Assembly: GCA_002433465.1 (NCBI GenBank)
Contig: DJIE01000019.1
Coordinates: 1-23,394 of the forward strand
Direction of reading: 5' to 3'
Source: Salinisphaera sp. UBA6602
Lineage (GTDB): Bacteria > Pseudomonadota > Gammaproteobacteria > Nevskiales > Salinisphaeraceae
Length of the DNA: 23,394 nt
The notes under the pieces: model-generated
What the model was told of the DNA's origin: nothing
The model's database searches: none
What the model saw: the letters and a program-made list of their open reading frames with translations, nothing else
Shown: one piece after another, positions 1-8,134 of the stretch
Layout of the letters: each line of letters starts with the position of its first letter
How positions within the stretch are numbered: position 1 is the first letter of the stretch
Translations under genes and position numbers: made by a program

Positions 1-138
1 CAGACAAGGCGCGTGGCGCCGGCCCTGATATTGCTCAGGCGTGTTTCAACCTGTCGGCGTGCGCGCGTATGTCGGCAGTTTGGTTGCTAGCGCTGTCATG
101 CCCAGAGCCGGCAGATGGCCGAGACAGGCCTGGGGGCA

Positions 139-160
139 ACCGGGCAAACGTTCGCCCGGT
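139..160 (-). terminator. Hairpin just after the DUF547 gene, possible weak terminator
   Basis: A perfect 7-bp inverted repeat, ACCGGGC (139-145) and GCCCGGT (154-160), encloses an 8-nt loop that itself contains the palindrome AACGTT. It begins 5 nt after the TAG stop of the DUF547 gene read on the minus strand. No T-run follows, so it is not a canonical intrinsic terminator. It could protect the mRNA 3' end or assist Rho-dependent termination. The rest of 1-138 shows nothing I can support as a gene. Confidence 0.35.
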
Positions 161-165
161 CAGTA

Positions 166-996
166 CTAGCGGTCGTCTGACATATTGGCTTCGTCGTTCA
201 AGGCCCAGTCGTAGGCATAGTCGTCGATGGTGTCCCGCATATCCAGGCGCGTCGAGCGCGCGGGGTCGGCGAAGCGGCGCAAATGGCTGATGATGGCGCG
301 ATCGTTACCGCCGAAATCCTGCCCATACCAGTCGTAGATGCTCGACACCACCAGCTCGCCATCGTCGAAGCGAACGCCGGCAGGGCTGTTGACGTAGTCG
401 CGAGCGTTCTCGCGCAGCAGGGTATACACGTTGTCGCCGGTATATGCCTGCGTACTCAGATCCGGGCAGCTCATGGACGCGCAGTTGACCCCGTAGTGGG
501 TCAGCCCGTCGTGCCAGATGGGCCTCAGGATCCGGTGTTCGATATCGTTGAGGCTGAGTTTTTCGCCGTCGATCGTGAGATATCGCTTCTTCCAGGGCCC
601 TGATGAAATCAGGCTGCCGCCGATATCGCGGATCGAATCGACGGGGTAGGCGTCGAGCACCCGATCCAAAGTGAGGGCGTTGTAGAGATTGATCCAGTAG
701 GCGCGCTGCACATCGCGGTTATAGGCAGCGATGTCGACCTGCTGCATGGCCTCGATATAGTTCTTGAGCCGGGTATGATCGGCCGCGCTGACGTCGCCGT
801 AGCGCACGCCGTTGGGCGCGTGTTCGTGGGCGACGACATATTTGCGCAGAAATGCATCGTAGGCGCTGTGGTCGATCGTGGCCGTGGCGTTTTCATCATG
901 TGCCTGCCAATGGGGCCATAGATCGGCCTTCGGGGCTGCAAACGCCGCGGTCGTGATAAAAGACAGGGCGATGAACGCGGCGACGAGACGACGCAT
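166..996 (-). CDS. Exported DUF547 domain-containing protein
   Basis: This 276-residue protein has an N-terminal signal peptide: a basic start (MRRL), a hydrophobic stretch, and an AFA-AP type cleavage site near residue 20. It should therefore act in the periplasm or outside the cell. The rest is a DUF547 domain, recognised by the AYWINLYNALTL stretch, the conserved NCASMSCP segment and the SSIYDWYGQDFG segment near the C-terminus. The biochemical function of DUF547 is not established. I chose the ATG at 996 because AGGAG lies about 7 nt upstream and the signal peptide starts there; the open frame runs on to 1215 but that part reads as non-coding. It lies 25 nt downstream of the hydrolase gene on the same strand, so the two are probably co-transcribed. 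Confidence 0.85.
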   Translation of the reverse strand: MRRLVAAFIALSFITTAAFAAPKADLWPHWQAHDENATATIDHSAYDAFLRKYVVAHEHAPNGVRYGDVSAADHTRLKNYIEAMQQVDIAAYNRDVQRAYWINLYNALTLDRVLDAYPVDSIRDIGGSLISSGPWKKRYLTIDGEKLSLNDIEHRILRPIWHDGLTHYGVNCASMSCPDLSTQAYTGDNVYTLLRENARDYVNSPAGVRFDDGELVVSSIYDWYGQDFGGNDRAIISHLRRFADPARSTRLDMRDTIDDYAYDWALNDEANMSDDR

Positions 997-1021
997 AGGC
1001 TTACTCCTATGAAACAGGGCG

Positions 1022-2074
1022 CTAATCGGGCGCGCCTGCCTCGGGGTGGCTGGCCCAGCGATCGAGCCAGGAACGCATGTCGGCCATAACCGTATCGGCG
1101 CCCGTGTCTTGCAGCAACTCGTGGCGTTGGCCGTCGTAAAGGCGCAGCTCGAGCGCGCGCTGGCCGTCGCCGTCGAGCGCCCGTGCCACGCGCTGTGGGC
1201 CATGGCCGAAGCCACCCATCGGGTCGTCGCGGCCGGCTATGATGAGTAGCGGCAGGCGTATCGGCAGCTGGCGTTGTCGATGCGCGCCGCTGCTGCGCGC
1301 GATACCGCGCAGAACCATGTGCCAGGCACCCGCGCGCAGGGGGAAGCCGCAGTCGGGGTCGCCGTTGTAGGCGTCGACAGCCGCGCTGTCGCTAGACAGC
1401 CATGCGTTCTCGCGCACCGAACCGTAATAGCGCGACAGGCGCCGGTCATAGGCACTTATGATGAGCGACTGTAACGGCTTGCTGACCCCGTCCGGACCGA
1501 CGCGCGCGCACTCGAGGCGGGCGAGCAGTGCTGCCGCGCGGCACCGCATACGACCGGGTCGATCGGTGCCGCTGAGAATGCCACCGGCGTACGCATCGCC
1601 GTACTGCTGAAGTACGCTCATCGCGATAAACGAGCCGAGGCTGTGTCCCAACAGGAATATCGGAACGTTGCCCGCGTCGCGCGCAGCCCGCTGACGAACG
1701 CGCTCTACGTCGTCGACGAGCGTTTGCCAGTTGCAGCGCTCGCCGAGATTGCCGTGGTCCACGGCGGCGGTGGTCGCGCCATGACCGCGCAGATCGAAGG
1801 CGTGGACGTCGATACCGACCGCCGCGAGATATTCGGCCAGCCGCGCATAACGGCGGGCGTGTTCGGCCATGCCATGCACTATGACCAGAGCGGCACGCGT
1901 TTCAAGCTGGGCCGGCCAGCGATAGGCGACCAGGCGCGTGGCGCTGTCGGTGCTGACCTGCTGTGTTTCGTACGTCAATGGTTGACCTGTATGGCCTGGT
2001 ACACGGAAGCTGCATCCTGTCCGGGAGGCAATCGCACGATCCGCTAGCGCCCGCTGCGAGGCTATAGTGCCCAT
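1022..2074 (-). CDS. Alpha/beta hydrolase, monoacylglycerol lipase-like (serine aminopeptidase S33 family)
   Basis: This 350-residue protein shows the features of the Hydrolase_4 / monoacylglycerol lipase family: an oxyanion strand VIVHGMAEHA near residue 65, FDLRGHG near 93-99, and the nucleophile elbow GHSLGS with Ser145. The acid is probably Asp283 or Asp284 in GRDDPMG, and His318 in GQRHE completes the triad. Likely substrates are monoacylglycerols or lysophospholipids, but the sequence does not decide this. The start is uncertain. The ATG at 2074 has no good ribosome site and the first 30 residues are not typical of the family. A TTG at 1978, just before TYETQQ, would give a 318-residue protein closer to family length. 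It is divergent from glpK, with the DUF547 gene 25 nt downstream. Confidence 0.85.
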   Translation of the reverse strand: MGTIASQRALADRAIASRTGCSFRVPGHTGQPLTYETQQVSTDSATRLVAYRWPAQLETRAALVIVHGMAEHARRYARLAEYLAAVGIDVHAFDLRGHGATTAAVDHGNLGERCNWQTLVDDVERVRQRAARDAGNVPIFLLGHSLGSFIAMSVLQQYGDAYAGGILSGTDRPGRMRCRAAALLARLECARVGPDGVSKPLQSLIISAYDRRLSRYYGSVRENAWLSSDSAAVDAYNGDPDCGFPLRAGAWHMVLRGIARSSGAHRQRQLPIRLPLLIIAGRDDPMGGFGHGPQRVARALDGDGQRALELRLYDGQRHELLQDTGADTVMADMRSWLDRWASHPEAGAPD

Positions 2075-2136
2075 GGACTCGGACGCTGCCCGATCTTAAT
2101 CGCGTTTATCCTAAGCCCTAAAAGCGAAAGACGTAT

Positions 2137-2166
2137 ATGAACCAAGTCAAGGTCCTGTGCTCATGA
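2137..2166 (+). other. Possible 9-codon leader ORF overlapping the glpK start
   Basis: An ATG at 2137, preceded by GAAAG about 7 nt upstream, opens the short frame MNQVKVLCS. Its TGA stop overlaps the glpK ATG at 2163 in the arrangement ATGA. This geometry could couple glpK translation to a leader peptide, but such a short ORF can easily arise by chance. The rest of the divergent gap (2075-2136) must hold the promoters of both the hydrolase and glpK; I could not identify a convincing -35/-10 pair there. Confidence 0.2.
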
Positions 2167-3653
2167 GCGGTTCCCGTCACCTGTTGGCTATCGACCAGGG
2201 CACGACCAGCAGTCGGGCCATCGTATTCGACGATCAGGGCCATATTCGCGGCCGTGCCCAGCGTGAATTCCAGCAATACTTCCCGCAGGAAGCCTGGGTA
2301 GAGCACGACGCCAACGATATTCTTGCCGACGTGCTCGTGGTTTGCCGCGAAGCCATTGCCGAGGCGGGCCTCGAGGCGAGCGATATCTGTGCCTGCGGGA
2401 TCACCAACCAGCGTGAAACCACGGTGGTCTGGGATCGAGCGACGGGCGAACCCATCGCGCGCGCCATCGTCTGGCAGGATCGACGCACCGCCGAGCGCTG
2501 TCGCGAACTCGCCGACGAGCGCACCGAAAGCTGGTTGCAGGACAAAACGGGGTTGTTGTTCGACCCGTACTTTTCGGCCACAAAGGTGGCCTGGCTGCTC
2601 GACAACGTGGACGGTGCACGCGCGCGGGCCGAGGCCGGCGAGCTGGCGTTCGGCACGATCGACAGCTGGCTGCTATGGCATCTGACCGGCGGCACGGTGC
2701 ATGCCACCGATGCTACCAACGCCTCGCGTACGCTGCTGTTCAATATTCGCGATCAGGCCTGGGACGACGAACTGCTGTCGTTTTTCGACATCCCGCGCGC
2801 CCTGTTGCCCGAAGTGCGGGATACCGCCAGCGATTTCGGCACAATCCGCAAAGATCTGCTCGGCGCCGAGATTCCGATAGCCGCCATGGTGGGCGATCAG
2901 CAGGCGGCCCTCGTAGGTCAGGCCTGCTTCAAGCCGGGCATGGCGAAATCGACCTATGGCACTGGCTGTTTTCTCATGCTTAACGTCGGTGAAGAGGCGC
3001 TTGCTTCGCGGCATCGGCTGTTGACCACCGTCGCCTATCGCATCCACGGCAAGACCACCTACGCACTGGAGGGGTCGATTTTCGTCGCGGGCGCGGCTAT
3101 TCAATGGCTGCGCGACGCCCTGCATATGTTCGAAAAGGCCGAGCAGACCCAGGCGCTGGCGGCATCGGTCGATCATACCGGCGGCGTCTATTTGGTACCG
3201 GCGTTCACAGGCCTGGGCGCACCGTACTGGGACCCGGAAGCGCGCGGCGCGATCCTGGGGCTGACACGCGATACCGGCATCGAACAGATCGTGCGTGCGG
3301 CACTCGAGTCGACCTGCTATCAGACCCGCGACCTGGTGAACGCGATCGGCGACGATGCCGAGCCGCCGCGCGAGCTGCGCGTGGACGGCGGCATGGCGGC
3401 CAACGACCTTGTGTGCAGCTGCCTGGCCGATATTCTGCAAACGCCGGTGGAACGCCCCGAAGTGATCGAAACCACGGCCCTGGGCGCGGCCTATATGGCG
3501 GGACTGCAGGTTGGGCTGTACGACTCGCTCGATGCGATCGCCGAGCTGTGGCGCGCCGAGCGCCACTTCGAGGTTGAGAAAAGCGCGGCCGAAGTCGATA
3601 CGCTCTACGAAGGTTGGTGTGACGCTGTGGCGCGTGTTCGCTGCGTTGAATAG
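2163..3653 (+). CDS. glpK: Glycerol kinase
   Basis: GlpK phosphorylates glycerol with ATP to sn-glycerol 3-phosphate in the cytoplasm, the entry step for glycerol catabolism and phospholipid backbone supply. The 496-residue protein matches the FGGY kinase family along its length. It has the N-terminal phosphate loop [28 protein letters not shown], the [10 protein letters not shown] segment with the catalytic Asp, [19 protein letters not shown], and the C-terminal DGGMAAN and [11 protein letters not shown] signatures. I prefer the ATG at 2163, with AAGG about 10 nt upstream; a GTG at 2157 is the alternative. In E. coli GlpK a GGKGGTR loop binds fructose-1,6-bisphosphate and an ETTERN stretch near the C-terminus binds IIA-Glc. 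Neither is present here (DLLGAEIPI and SAAEVD instead). No glpF or glpD is adjacent. Confidence 0.97.
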   Translation: MSGSRHLLAIDQGTTSSRAIVFDDQGHIRGRAQREFQQYFPQEAWVEHDANDILADVLVVCREAIAEAGLEASDICACGITNQRETTVVWDRATGEPIARAIVWQDRRTAERCRELADERTESWLQDKTGLLFDPYFSATKVAWLLDNVDGARARAEAGELAFGTIDSWLLWHLTGGTVHATDATNASRTLLFNIRDQAWDDELLSFFDIPRALLPEVRDTASDFGTIRKDLLGAEIPIAAMVGDQQAALVGQACFKPGMAKSTYGTGCFLMLNVGEEALASRHRLLTTVAYRIHGKTTYALEGSIFVAGAAIQWLRDALHMFEKAEQTQALAASVDHTGGVYLVPAFTGLGAPYWDPEARGAILGLTRDTGIEQIVRAALESTCYQTRDLVNAIGDDAEPPRELRVDGGMAANDLVCSCLADILQTPVERPEVIETTALGAAYMAGLQVGLYDSLDAIAELWRAERHFEVEKSAAEVDTLYEGWCDAVARVRCVE

Positions 3654-3754
3654 CCGCAACGCTAAAGGCTATGGCGTTTGCAGATCGCATGGGCGCAGGC
3701 GATAGCCGCGGGCATGATATGCACTTGCCTAGTTGCGCTGCTATGCGGCGTTAG

Positions 3755-3777
3755 TGGGGCTGATTAACCAGGCCCCA
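3755..3777 (+). repeat. Inverted repeat downstream of glpK
   Basis: TGGGGC (3755-3760) pairs with GCCCCA (3772-3777), and the stem can extend by TG/CA if one G is bulged, leaving ATTAAC as the loop. An A/T-rich stretch follows but there is no clean T-run, so I call it a possible mRNA 3'-end structure and not a terminator. The surrounding 271-nt gap 3654-3924 also holds a second strong hairpin: GCGTGTGCG (3820-3828) against CGCACGCGC (3831-3839) with a 2-nt loop and one G-U pair. I saw no gene in this gap. Confidence 0.35.
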
Positions 3778-3870
3778 AATATAGATTATCCACTAGACGA
3801 TTTTTCAGGCTGATGATAAGCGTGTGCGAACGCACGCGCGCGACGGCCGTCAAGCCTTTTAAAGAAATGA

Positions 3871-3884
3871 CGGGCAGGCGCCCG
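3871..3884. terminator. Probable bidirectional terminator between glpK and the FkbM gene
   Basis: The stem CGGGC (3871-3875) and GCCCG (3880-3884) has a 4-nt loop and T-rich tracts on both sides. On the plus strand it is followed by CGTTCTTTTC. On the minus strand it is followed by TCATTTCTTT. It lies 41 nt past the stop of the minus-strand methyltransferase gene and 217 nt past glpK. A shared terminator is expected between convergent genes, but the stem is only 5 bp. Confidence 0.4.
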
Positions 3885-3924
3885 CGTTCTTTTCAGTGGC
3901 TTTGGAAACAGCTGACTTGGCCAG

Positions 3925-4818
3925 CTATTTGGCTGCCGGATTAATAATCTGGACACCCGAACCACGGCCCCGCGGCGCATCAGAAATTCGCTCCTCGGGG
4001 ATGCAAAAAATAAGGTTGTACTTGGCCTTATAGGGCGGTTTTAGCGGGGCGAGCTCAACCTCGTACTTGTTCGGAGACCAAAAGAGCCGGTACTCCTCTG
4101 GAAGGAGGTTCGTTAGCGCAGGCAAGCCTCCGTAAGGCTCCATGCTGGCGGTATGCCATTCCATGAAAAGAACGGGACGGTCGCGCTGAATCGTTCTGCG
4201 CAAACCTTCTACGACCGCGAGCTCGTGTCCCTCGACGTCGATCTTGATGGCAGCGACGGGCGTTTCGTTTGAGCCAAAGTATTCATCGCCCGGAATCACT
4301 TTCAGCGGGATCGGGTTTGCGTCGCTCCCGTGCCTTTCGAAGCCTGAGGCGCCTGAATTATTCGTATCGTCCGGATAGAAGTCGAGTGTGGCCGATACGG
4401 ATGACAACCCATAAGGTGCTGCGGTAATTCTGAGACTGCTATTAAGTTTTAGGTTGGTCTCGAGAGCAGAGAAGCTAACCGGATTCGGCTCGAAAGCGGC
4501 GGTGTGGGCGTAGTGTGGCGCCAACGCAAGGCTGTAATTGCCAACGTTGGCGCCAACGTCCACGAATTGGCGTTCGCTATCGCCAAAGTACTTCCTGATG
4601 AATTCAACATAGGCGAGTTCATACCAGCCATGCTTGAACATCTCGCGGCCGACATGGTCGGACACATCGACCGCGATGCGCCGACCATCGTGCCGGTATT
4701 CAAAACGCTTATATCTCGATAGCGAGTGTTCGAGACCGAGTCGAGCCATATGCCTATGCAGGCGGGTACGGCGCTTCAAAGGAAGGTACCGGACCAGCCG
4801 ATAAAGCGCTCGTATCAT
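3925..4818 (-). CDS. FkbM family SAM-dependent methyltransferase
   Basis: The 297-residue protein carries the FkbM-family Rossmann methyltransferase core. Motif I, FVDVGANVGNYSLAL, is near residues 85-99, an acidic AFEPNP follows around residue 110, and the family signature IKIDVEGHELAVVEGL is near residues 190-205. FkbM enzymes typically O-methylate sugars or polyketide hydroxyls, often in surface polysaccharide or secondary-metabolite clusters. No such cluster is visible here, so the substrate is unknown. The N-terminus is basic (RLVRYLPLKRRTRLHRH). The start at 4818 has only a weak ribosome site (GGGAT). Several 60-base blocks in this gene are 50-57% GC, below the roughly 62-70% of blocks I counted in neighbouring genes. 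That contrast and its lone position suggest acquisition by transfer. Confidence 0.85.
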   Translation of the reverse strand: MIRALYRLVRYLPLKRRTRLHRHMARLGLEHSLSRYKRFEYRHDGRRIAVDVSDHVGREMFKHGWYELAYVEFIRKYFGDSERQFVDVGANVGNYSLALAPHYAHTAAFEPNPVSFSALETNLKLNSSLRITAAPYGLSSVSATLDFYPDDTNNSGASGFERHGSDANPIPLKVIPGDEYFGSNETPVAAIKIDVEGHELAVVEGLRRTIQRDRPVLFMEWHTASMEPYGGLPALTNLLPEEYRLFWSPNKYEVELAPLKPPYKAKYNLIFCIPEERISDAPRGRGSGVQIINPAAK

Positions 4819-4859
4819 TTCATATCCCGAACAGGCGTAGCGTCTACGATTATCTGCTG

Positions 4860-5831
4860 CTAAAGCAGGCTTGCGACCGCTTCGCGCTCGCTGCGCAGCT
4901 CGTCTTCGGTGGCCTTCATGCGCTCACGGCTGAACTCGTCGATTTCCAGATCCTGGACGATTTCGTATTTGCCGTTCTTGCAGGTCACGGGATAGGAAAA
5001 CATGATGCCTTCCTCGACGCCGTAGCTGCCGTCGGCGGGGATGCCCATCGACACGATGCCTTTCGAGCCATTCACCCAGTCGTGGATGTGGTCGATGGCG
5101 GCCGAGGCGGCCGAGGCCGCGCTGGAGGCGCCGCGGGCTTCGATGATCGCCGCGCCGCGCTTCTGCACGGTGGGGATGAAGTCGTTTTCGTACCAGTCAC
5201 GGTCGACCAGATCCAGGGCCGGCTTGCCGTTGACGGTCGCCTGGCTGATATCCGGGTACTGGGTCGCGCTGTGGTTGCCCCAGACGATCATCTTGTCGAT
5301 ATCGGTGACCTGGGTGCCGGTCTTCTGGGCCAGCTGCGACAGGGCACGGTTGTGGTCCAGGCGCATCATGGCGGTGAACTGACCCTTGTCGAGATCCGGC
5401 GCGTTGCTGGCCGCGATCAGGGCGTTTGTGTTGGCCGGGTTGCCGACCACCAGCACCTTGACGTCGCGCGAGGCGTGGTCGTTGATGGCCTTGCCCTGCA
5501 CCGAGAAGATATCGGCGTTGGCCTTGAGCAGGTCGGAGCGCTCCATGCCCTTACCGCGCGGCTTGGCGCCGACGAGCAGGCAGATGTTGGCATCCTTGAA
5601 GGCTTCTTCGGGCTTGTCGGTGCCGATGATGTCCTTGACCAGCGGGAAGGCACAGTCGTTGACTTCCATCATCACGCCGTTGAGCGCGTCCATGGCCGGC
5701 GGGATTTCCAGCAGCTGCAGGATGACCGGCTGATCCGGGCCAAGCATGTCGCCGGCGGCGATACGGAAGATGAGCGAGTAGCTGATCTGGCCGGCGCCGC
5801 CGGTAATGGCTACGCGTACGGGTTCTTTCAT
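4860..5831 (-). CDS. mdh: Malate dehydrogenase (NAD-dependent, LDH/MDH family)
   Basis: Mdh oxidises malate to oxaloacetate with NAD+ in the TCA cycle. The 323-residue protein belongs to the group resembling eukaryotic cytosolic MDH. It has an N-terminal dinucleotide-binding loop [11 protein letters not shown], the mobile active-site loop [15 protein letters not shown], the [10 protein letters not shown] strand, MMRLDHNRA with the catalytic Asp, and [11 protein letters not shown] with the catalytic His. Length fits the family. The start is well supported: AAGGAG lies 7 nt before the ATG at 5831. The FkbM gene starts 41 nt downstream on the same strand, so read-through is possible. The 271-nt gap 5832-6102 separates mdh from the divergent lipid operon and must hold both promoters; I found no convincing -35/-10 pair, and no repeat or small gene in it. 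Confidence 0.97.
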   Translation of the reverse strand: MKEPVRVAITGGAGQISYSLIFRIAAGDMLGPDQPVILQLLEIPPAMDALNGVMMEVNDCAFPLVKDIIGTDKPEEAFKDANICLLVGAKPRGKGMERSDLLKANADIFSVQGKAINDHASRDVKVLVVGNPANTNALIAASNAPDLDKGQFTAMMRLDHNRALSQLAQKTGTQVTDIDKMIVWGNHSATQYPDISQATVNGKPALDLVDRDWYENDFIPTVQKRGAAIIEARGASSAASAASAAIDHIHDWVNGSKGIVSMGIPADGSYGVEEGIMFSYPVTCKNGKYEIVQDLEIDEFSRERMKATEDELRSEREAVASLL

Positions 5832-6102
5832 GGTGCGCTCCTTGTAAATGAAAAGGTTTGAAGACAGACGCGAACAACAGCTTGCCGTGTCTTATGACAG
5901 ATACCGCGGCAACGATGCCCGAATTCGATAGACTAGAGGCGATCGCGCGGCGCCAGCGGCTTTTGTGCCCACGTCGTTTCAAAAGTCGGTCGCAGAGCAT
6001 AGCCGAAACACCAAAACGGGTAAAAACACCGCGCATCTATGCACGGTCCGCAGGCGTAGCCATGCGTTCGACTTGCCCGTACGCTTTAATAAAAAGGACG
6101 AC

Positions 6103-7368
6103 ATGCAGCGAATCGCTATCGTGGGCAGCGGCATCGCCGGGCTGGGGACGGCATGGTTGCTCGATGGCAGCGCCGAGATCACCGTCTTCGAAGCCGCCAA
6201 CCGGCCCGGCGGGCATGCCAATACGGTTATGGCCGGTGAACAGCCGGTGGACACCGGCTTTATCGTGTTAAACGATCGTAACTATCCGTTTTTCGAGTCG
6301 TTATTGGCCGAGCTTGCGGTCGAGACACGGGCCAGCGACATGTCGTTTGCGGTGTCGATCGGCGACGGCGCGATCGAATGGGCCGGCGATAGCTGGCGTA
6401 CGCTGTTCGCCCAGAAGAGCCGGCTGCTGGATTCACGCCACTGGCGCATGATCGCCGATATCCTGCGCTTTAACCGCCAGACCCGCCAGCTCATCGAGAC
6501 TGACGCGCTACCCGCGGTGTCGCTGGGTGAGTTTCTTGATCGTAATGGTTATAGCGATGCCTTTGCCGCGCGCTATCTGTTGCCCATGGCGGCCGCGATC
6601 TGGTCCACGCCGACGGCGGACATGCGCGCATTTCCGGTCGGCGCATTCCTGCGCTTTTTCGACAACCACGGGCTGCTGGAACTGTCGAACCGGCCGCAGT
6701 GGAAAACGATCGTTGGCGGCAGCCAGCGCTATGTGCAGGCTATTGCCAAGCACCTGGGCGCGCGTCTGCGCCTGGCCACGCCGGTCGAGCGCGTGCGCCG
6801 CGATCAAGATGGCGCCCATCTGACCCTGGCCAACGGCAAGACCGAGACGTTCGATCAGGTGGTGTTCGCCTGTCATGCCGATCAGACCCGCGCGATGCTG
6901 GCGGATGCCAGCGCGCTGGAATCCTCGCTTTTGTCGGCGTTTCGATTTCAGCCCAACCGCGCGATCCTGCACAGCGATATCGCGTTGTTGCCGCAGCGCC
7001 GGCGCGTCTGGGCGGCCTGGAATTATCTGGCCGATCGCGACGGAGTCGAGGATCAGCGCGTCACCGTGAGTTACTGGATGAACCGGCTTCAGTCCATCGG
7101 CGGCGAGCGCCAATACGTGGTTAGCCTCAACCCGCGCGTCGAGCCCAACGCCCGCCACGTCATCCGCGAAATCGAGTATCACCACCCTGTGTTCGACGGC
7201 GAGGCCATCGCTGCTCAGGGCCGGCTGGACGAGATCCAGGGCCATAATCGGGCCTGGTTCTGTGGCGCCTGGTGCGGCTACGGCTTCCATGAAGACGGCC
7301 TGGCCTCGGCGGTGCGCGTGGCTCGCGGACTGGGCATCGACGTGCCCTGGCGTGGGCGCGATGGTTAG
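6103..7368 (+). CDS. FAD-dependent amine oxidase-like oxidoreductase, first gene of lipid-modification operon
   Basis: This 421-residue flavoprotein has the N-terminal FAD-binding motif GSGIAG at residues 8-13, the FEAANRPGGHANT continuation typical of amine oxidase and phytoene-desaturase-like enzymes, and the C-terminal FAD motif FCGAWCGYGFHEDGLASA. It should be a cytoplasmic or membrane-associated redox enzyme. The ATG at 6103 is chosen because AAGGA lies 5 nt upstream and the FAD motif begins 7 residues later; the open frame extends upstream to 5965 without family-like sequence. The next gene starts inside its last 8 nt. In many proteobacteria this flavoprotein travels with a DUF1365 protein and a CFA-like methyltransferase. 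The Rhodobacter furan-fatty-acid pathway likewise pairs a flavoprotein desaturase with a methyltransferase. The substrate here, probably an acyl chain, is inferred from context only. Confidence 0.85.
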   Translation: MQRIAIVGSGIAGLGTAWLLDGSAEITVFEAANRPGGHANTVMAGEQPVDTGFIVLNDRNYPFFESLLAELAVETRASDMSFAVSIGDGAIEWAGDSWRTLFAQKSRLLDSRHWRMIADILRFNRQTRQLIETDALPAVSLGEFLDRNGYSDAFAARYLLPMAAAIWSTPTADMRAFPVGAFLRFFDNHGLLELSNRPQWKTIVGGSQRYVQAIAKHLGARLRLATPVERVRRDQDGAHLTLANGKTETFDQVVFACHADQTRAMLADASALESSLLSAFRFQPNRAILHSDIALLPQRRRVWAAWNYLADRDGVEDQRVTVSYWMNRLQSIGGERQYVVSLNPRVEPNARHVIREIEYHHPVFDGEAIAAQGRLDEIQGHNRAWFCGAWCGYGFHEDGLASAVRVARGLGIDVPWRGRDG

Positions 7369-8134
7369 TGCGGGCGCGCTCTATCGCTGTCGGGTCATGC
7401 ATCGGCGACCGGGCCCGCCGCGCTATCGCTTCAACTATCGCAGCTTCTATCTGCTGCTGGATATCGACGCGATCGATGACGCCTGTGCCGTATCGCCGCT
7501 GTTGTCCCGCAACCGCTTCAATGTCCTGTCGTTCTACGATGCCGAGCATGGCCCGCACGATGCGCGCGTGAACCTGCGCGTCTGGCTGGATGAGCTGCTG
7601 GCCGAACACGACGTCGATCTGGCCGGCGGGCGTGTACAGCTGCTGACCATGCCACGCGTGCTCGGCTACGGTTTTCATCCGATCAGCGTGTTCTATTGCC
7701 ACCATGCCGACGGCTCGCTGCGTGCCATCGTGGTGGAAGTTCACAACACCTTCGGCGAGCACCATTTCTATGTGCTGCACGAGCAGGGCGCGCCCATGAA
7801 CTGGCGTGCGGCGCAACGCAAAGCCAAGGCCTTTCACGTATCGCCGTTTTTCGATCGCAGCGGCGGCTACCGGTTTCATTTCGCCGCACCGGGCGCGCAG
7901 CTGGGCGTGGGTATTCGCCTGTTCGAAGCCGACGGCCAGCGTCTGCGTATTACCACCACGCTGACCGGCGAGCGCCGCGCGCTGAATACGGCCAACATCC
8001 TGAAAGCGGTCTGCGGCGTACCGTTCATGACGATCAAGGTCGTCGCGGCGATCCACTGGCAGGCGTTCAAGCTCTGGCTGCGCGGCGCCGTATTCCACCG
8101 TAAACCCGAGCAGAACCGCGAGAATGTCTCCTGA
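7361..8134 (+). CDS. DUF1365 domain-containing protein
   Basis: The 257-residue protein is a DUF1365 member. Recognisable stretches are YRFNYRSFYLLLDID near the N-terminus, MPRVLGYGFHPISVFYCHHADG in the middle, VEVHNTFGEHHFYVL, and KAFHVSPFFDRSGGYRFHF. No catalytic mechanism is established for the family, and I see no signal peptide or clear membrane span. The ATG at 7361 lies within the last codons of the flavoprotein gene (8-nt overlap), and the gene's own end overlaps the methyltransferase start by 11 nt. Such tight overlaps on both sides imply translational coupling and suggest a joint role with its neighbours in lipid modification. The conserved histidines (FHP, CHH, VHN, EHH) could bind a metal, but that is speculation. 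Confidence 0.85.
   Translation: MVSAGALYRCRVMHRRPGPPRYRFNYRSFYLLLDIDAIDDACAVSPLLSRNRFNVLSFYDAEHGPHDARVNLRVWLDELLAEHDVDLAGGRVQLLTMPRVLGYGFHPISVFYCHHADGSLRAIVVEVHNTFGEHHFYVLHEQGAPMNWRAAQRKAKAFHVSPFFDRSGGYRFHFAAPGAQLGVGIRLFEADGQRLRITTTLTGERRALNTANILKAVCGVPFMTIKVVAAIHWQAFKLWLRGAVFHRKPEQNRENVS

Noticed and set aside
2673..3659. A 328-codon frame on the minus strand opposite glpK
   Set aside because: Antisense shadow of glpK with no domain and no ribosome site; glpK is unambiguous on the plus strand.
5082..5861. A 259-codon frame on the plus strand opposite mdh
   Set aside because: Antisense shadow; the mdh reading has all catalytic residues and a strong ribosome site.
5965..6102. N-terminal extension of the flavoprotein from an ATG at 5965
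   Set aside because: The extra 46 residues carry no family similarity, while the ATG at 6103 has a good ribosome site directly before the FAD motif.
6001..6102. A promoter for the lipid operon of the RpoE/ChrR or sigma-70 type
   Set aside because: I looked for -35/-10 pairs, including TTGCCC at 6073 with TTTAAT or TAATAA downstream, but the spacing was too short and no other pair was convincing.
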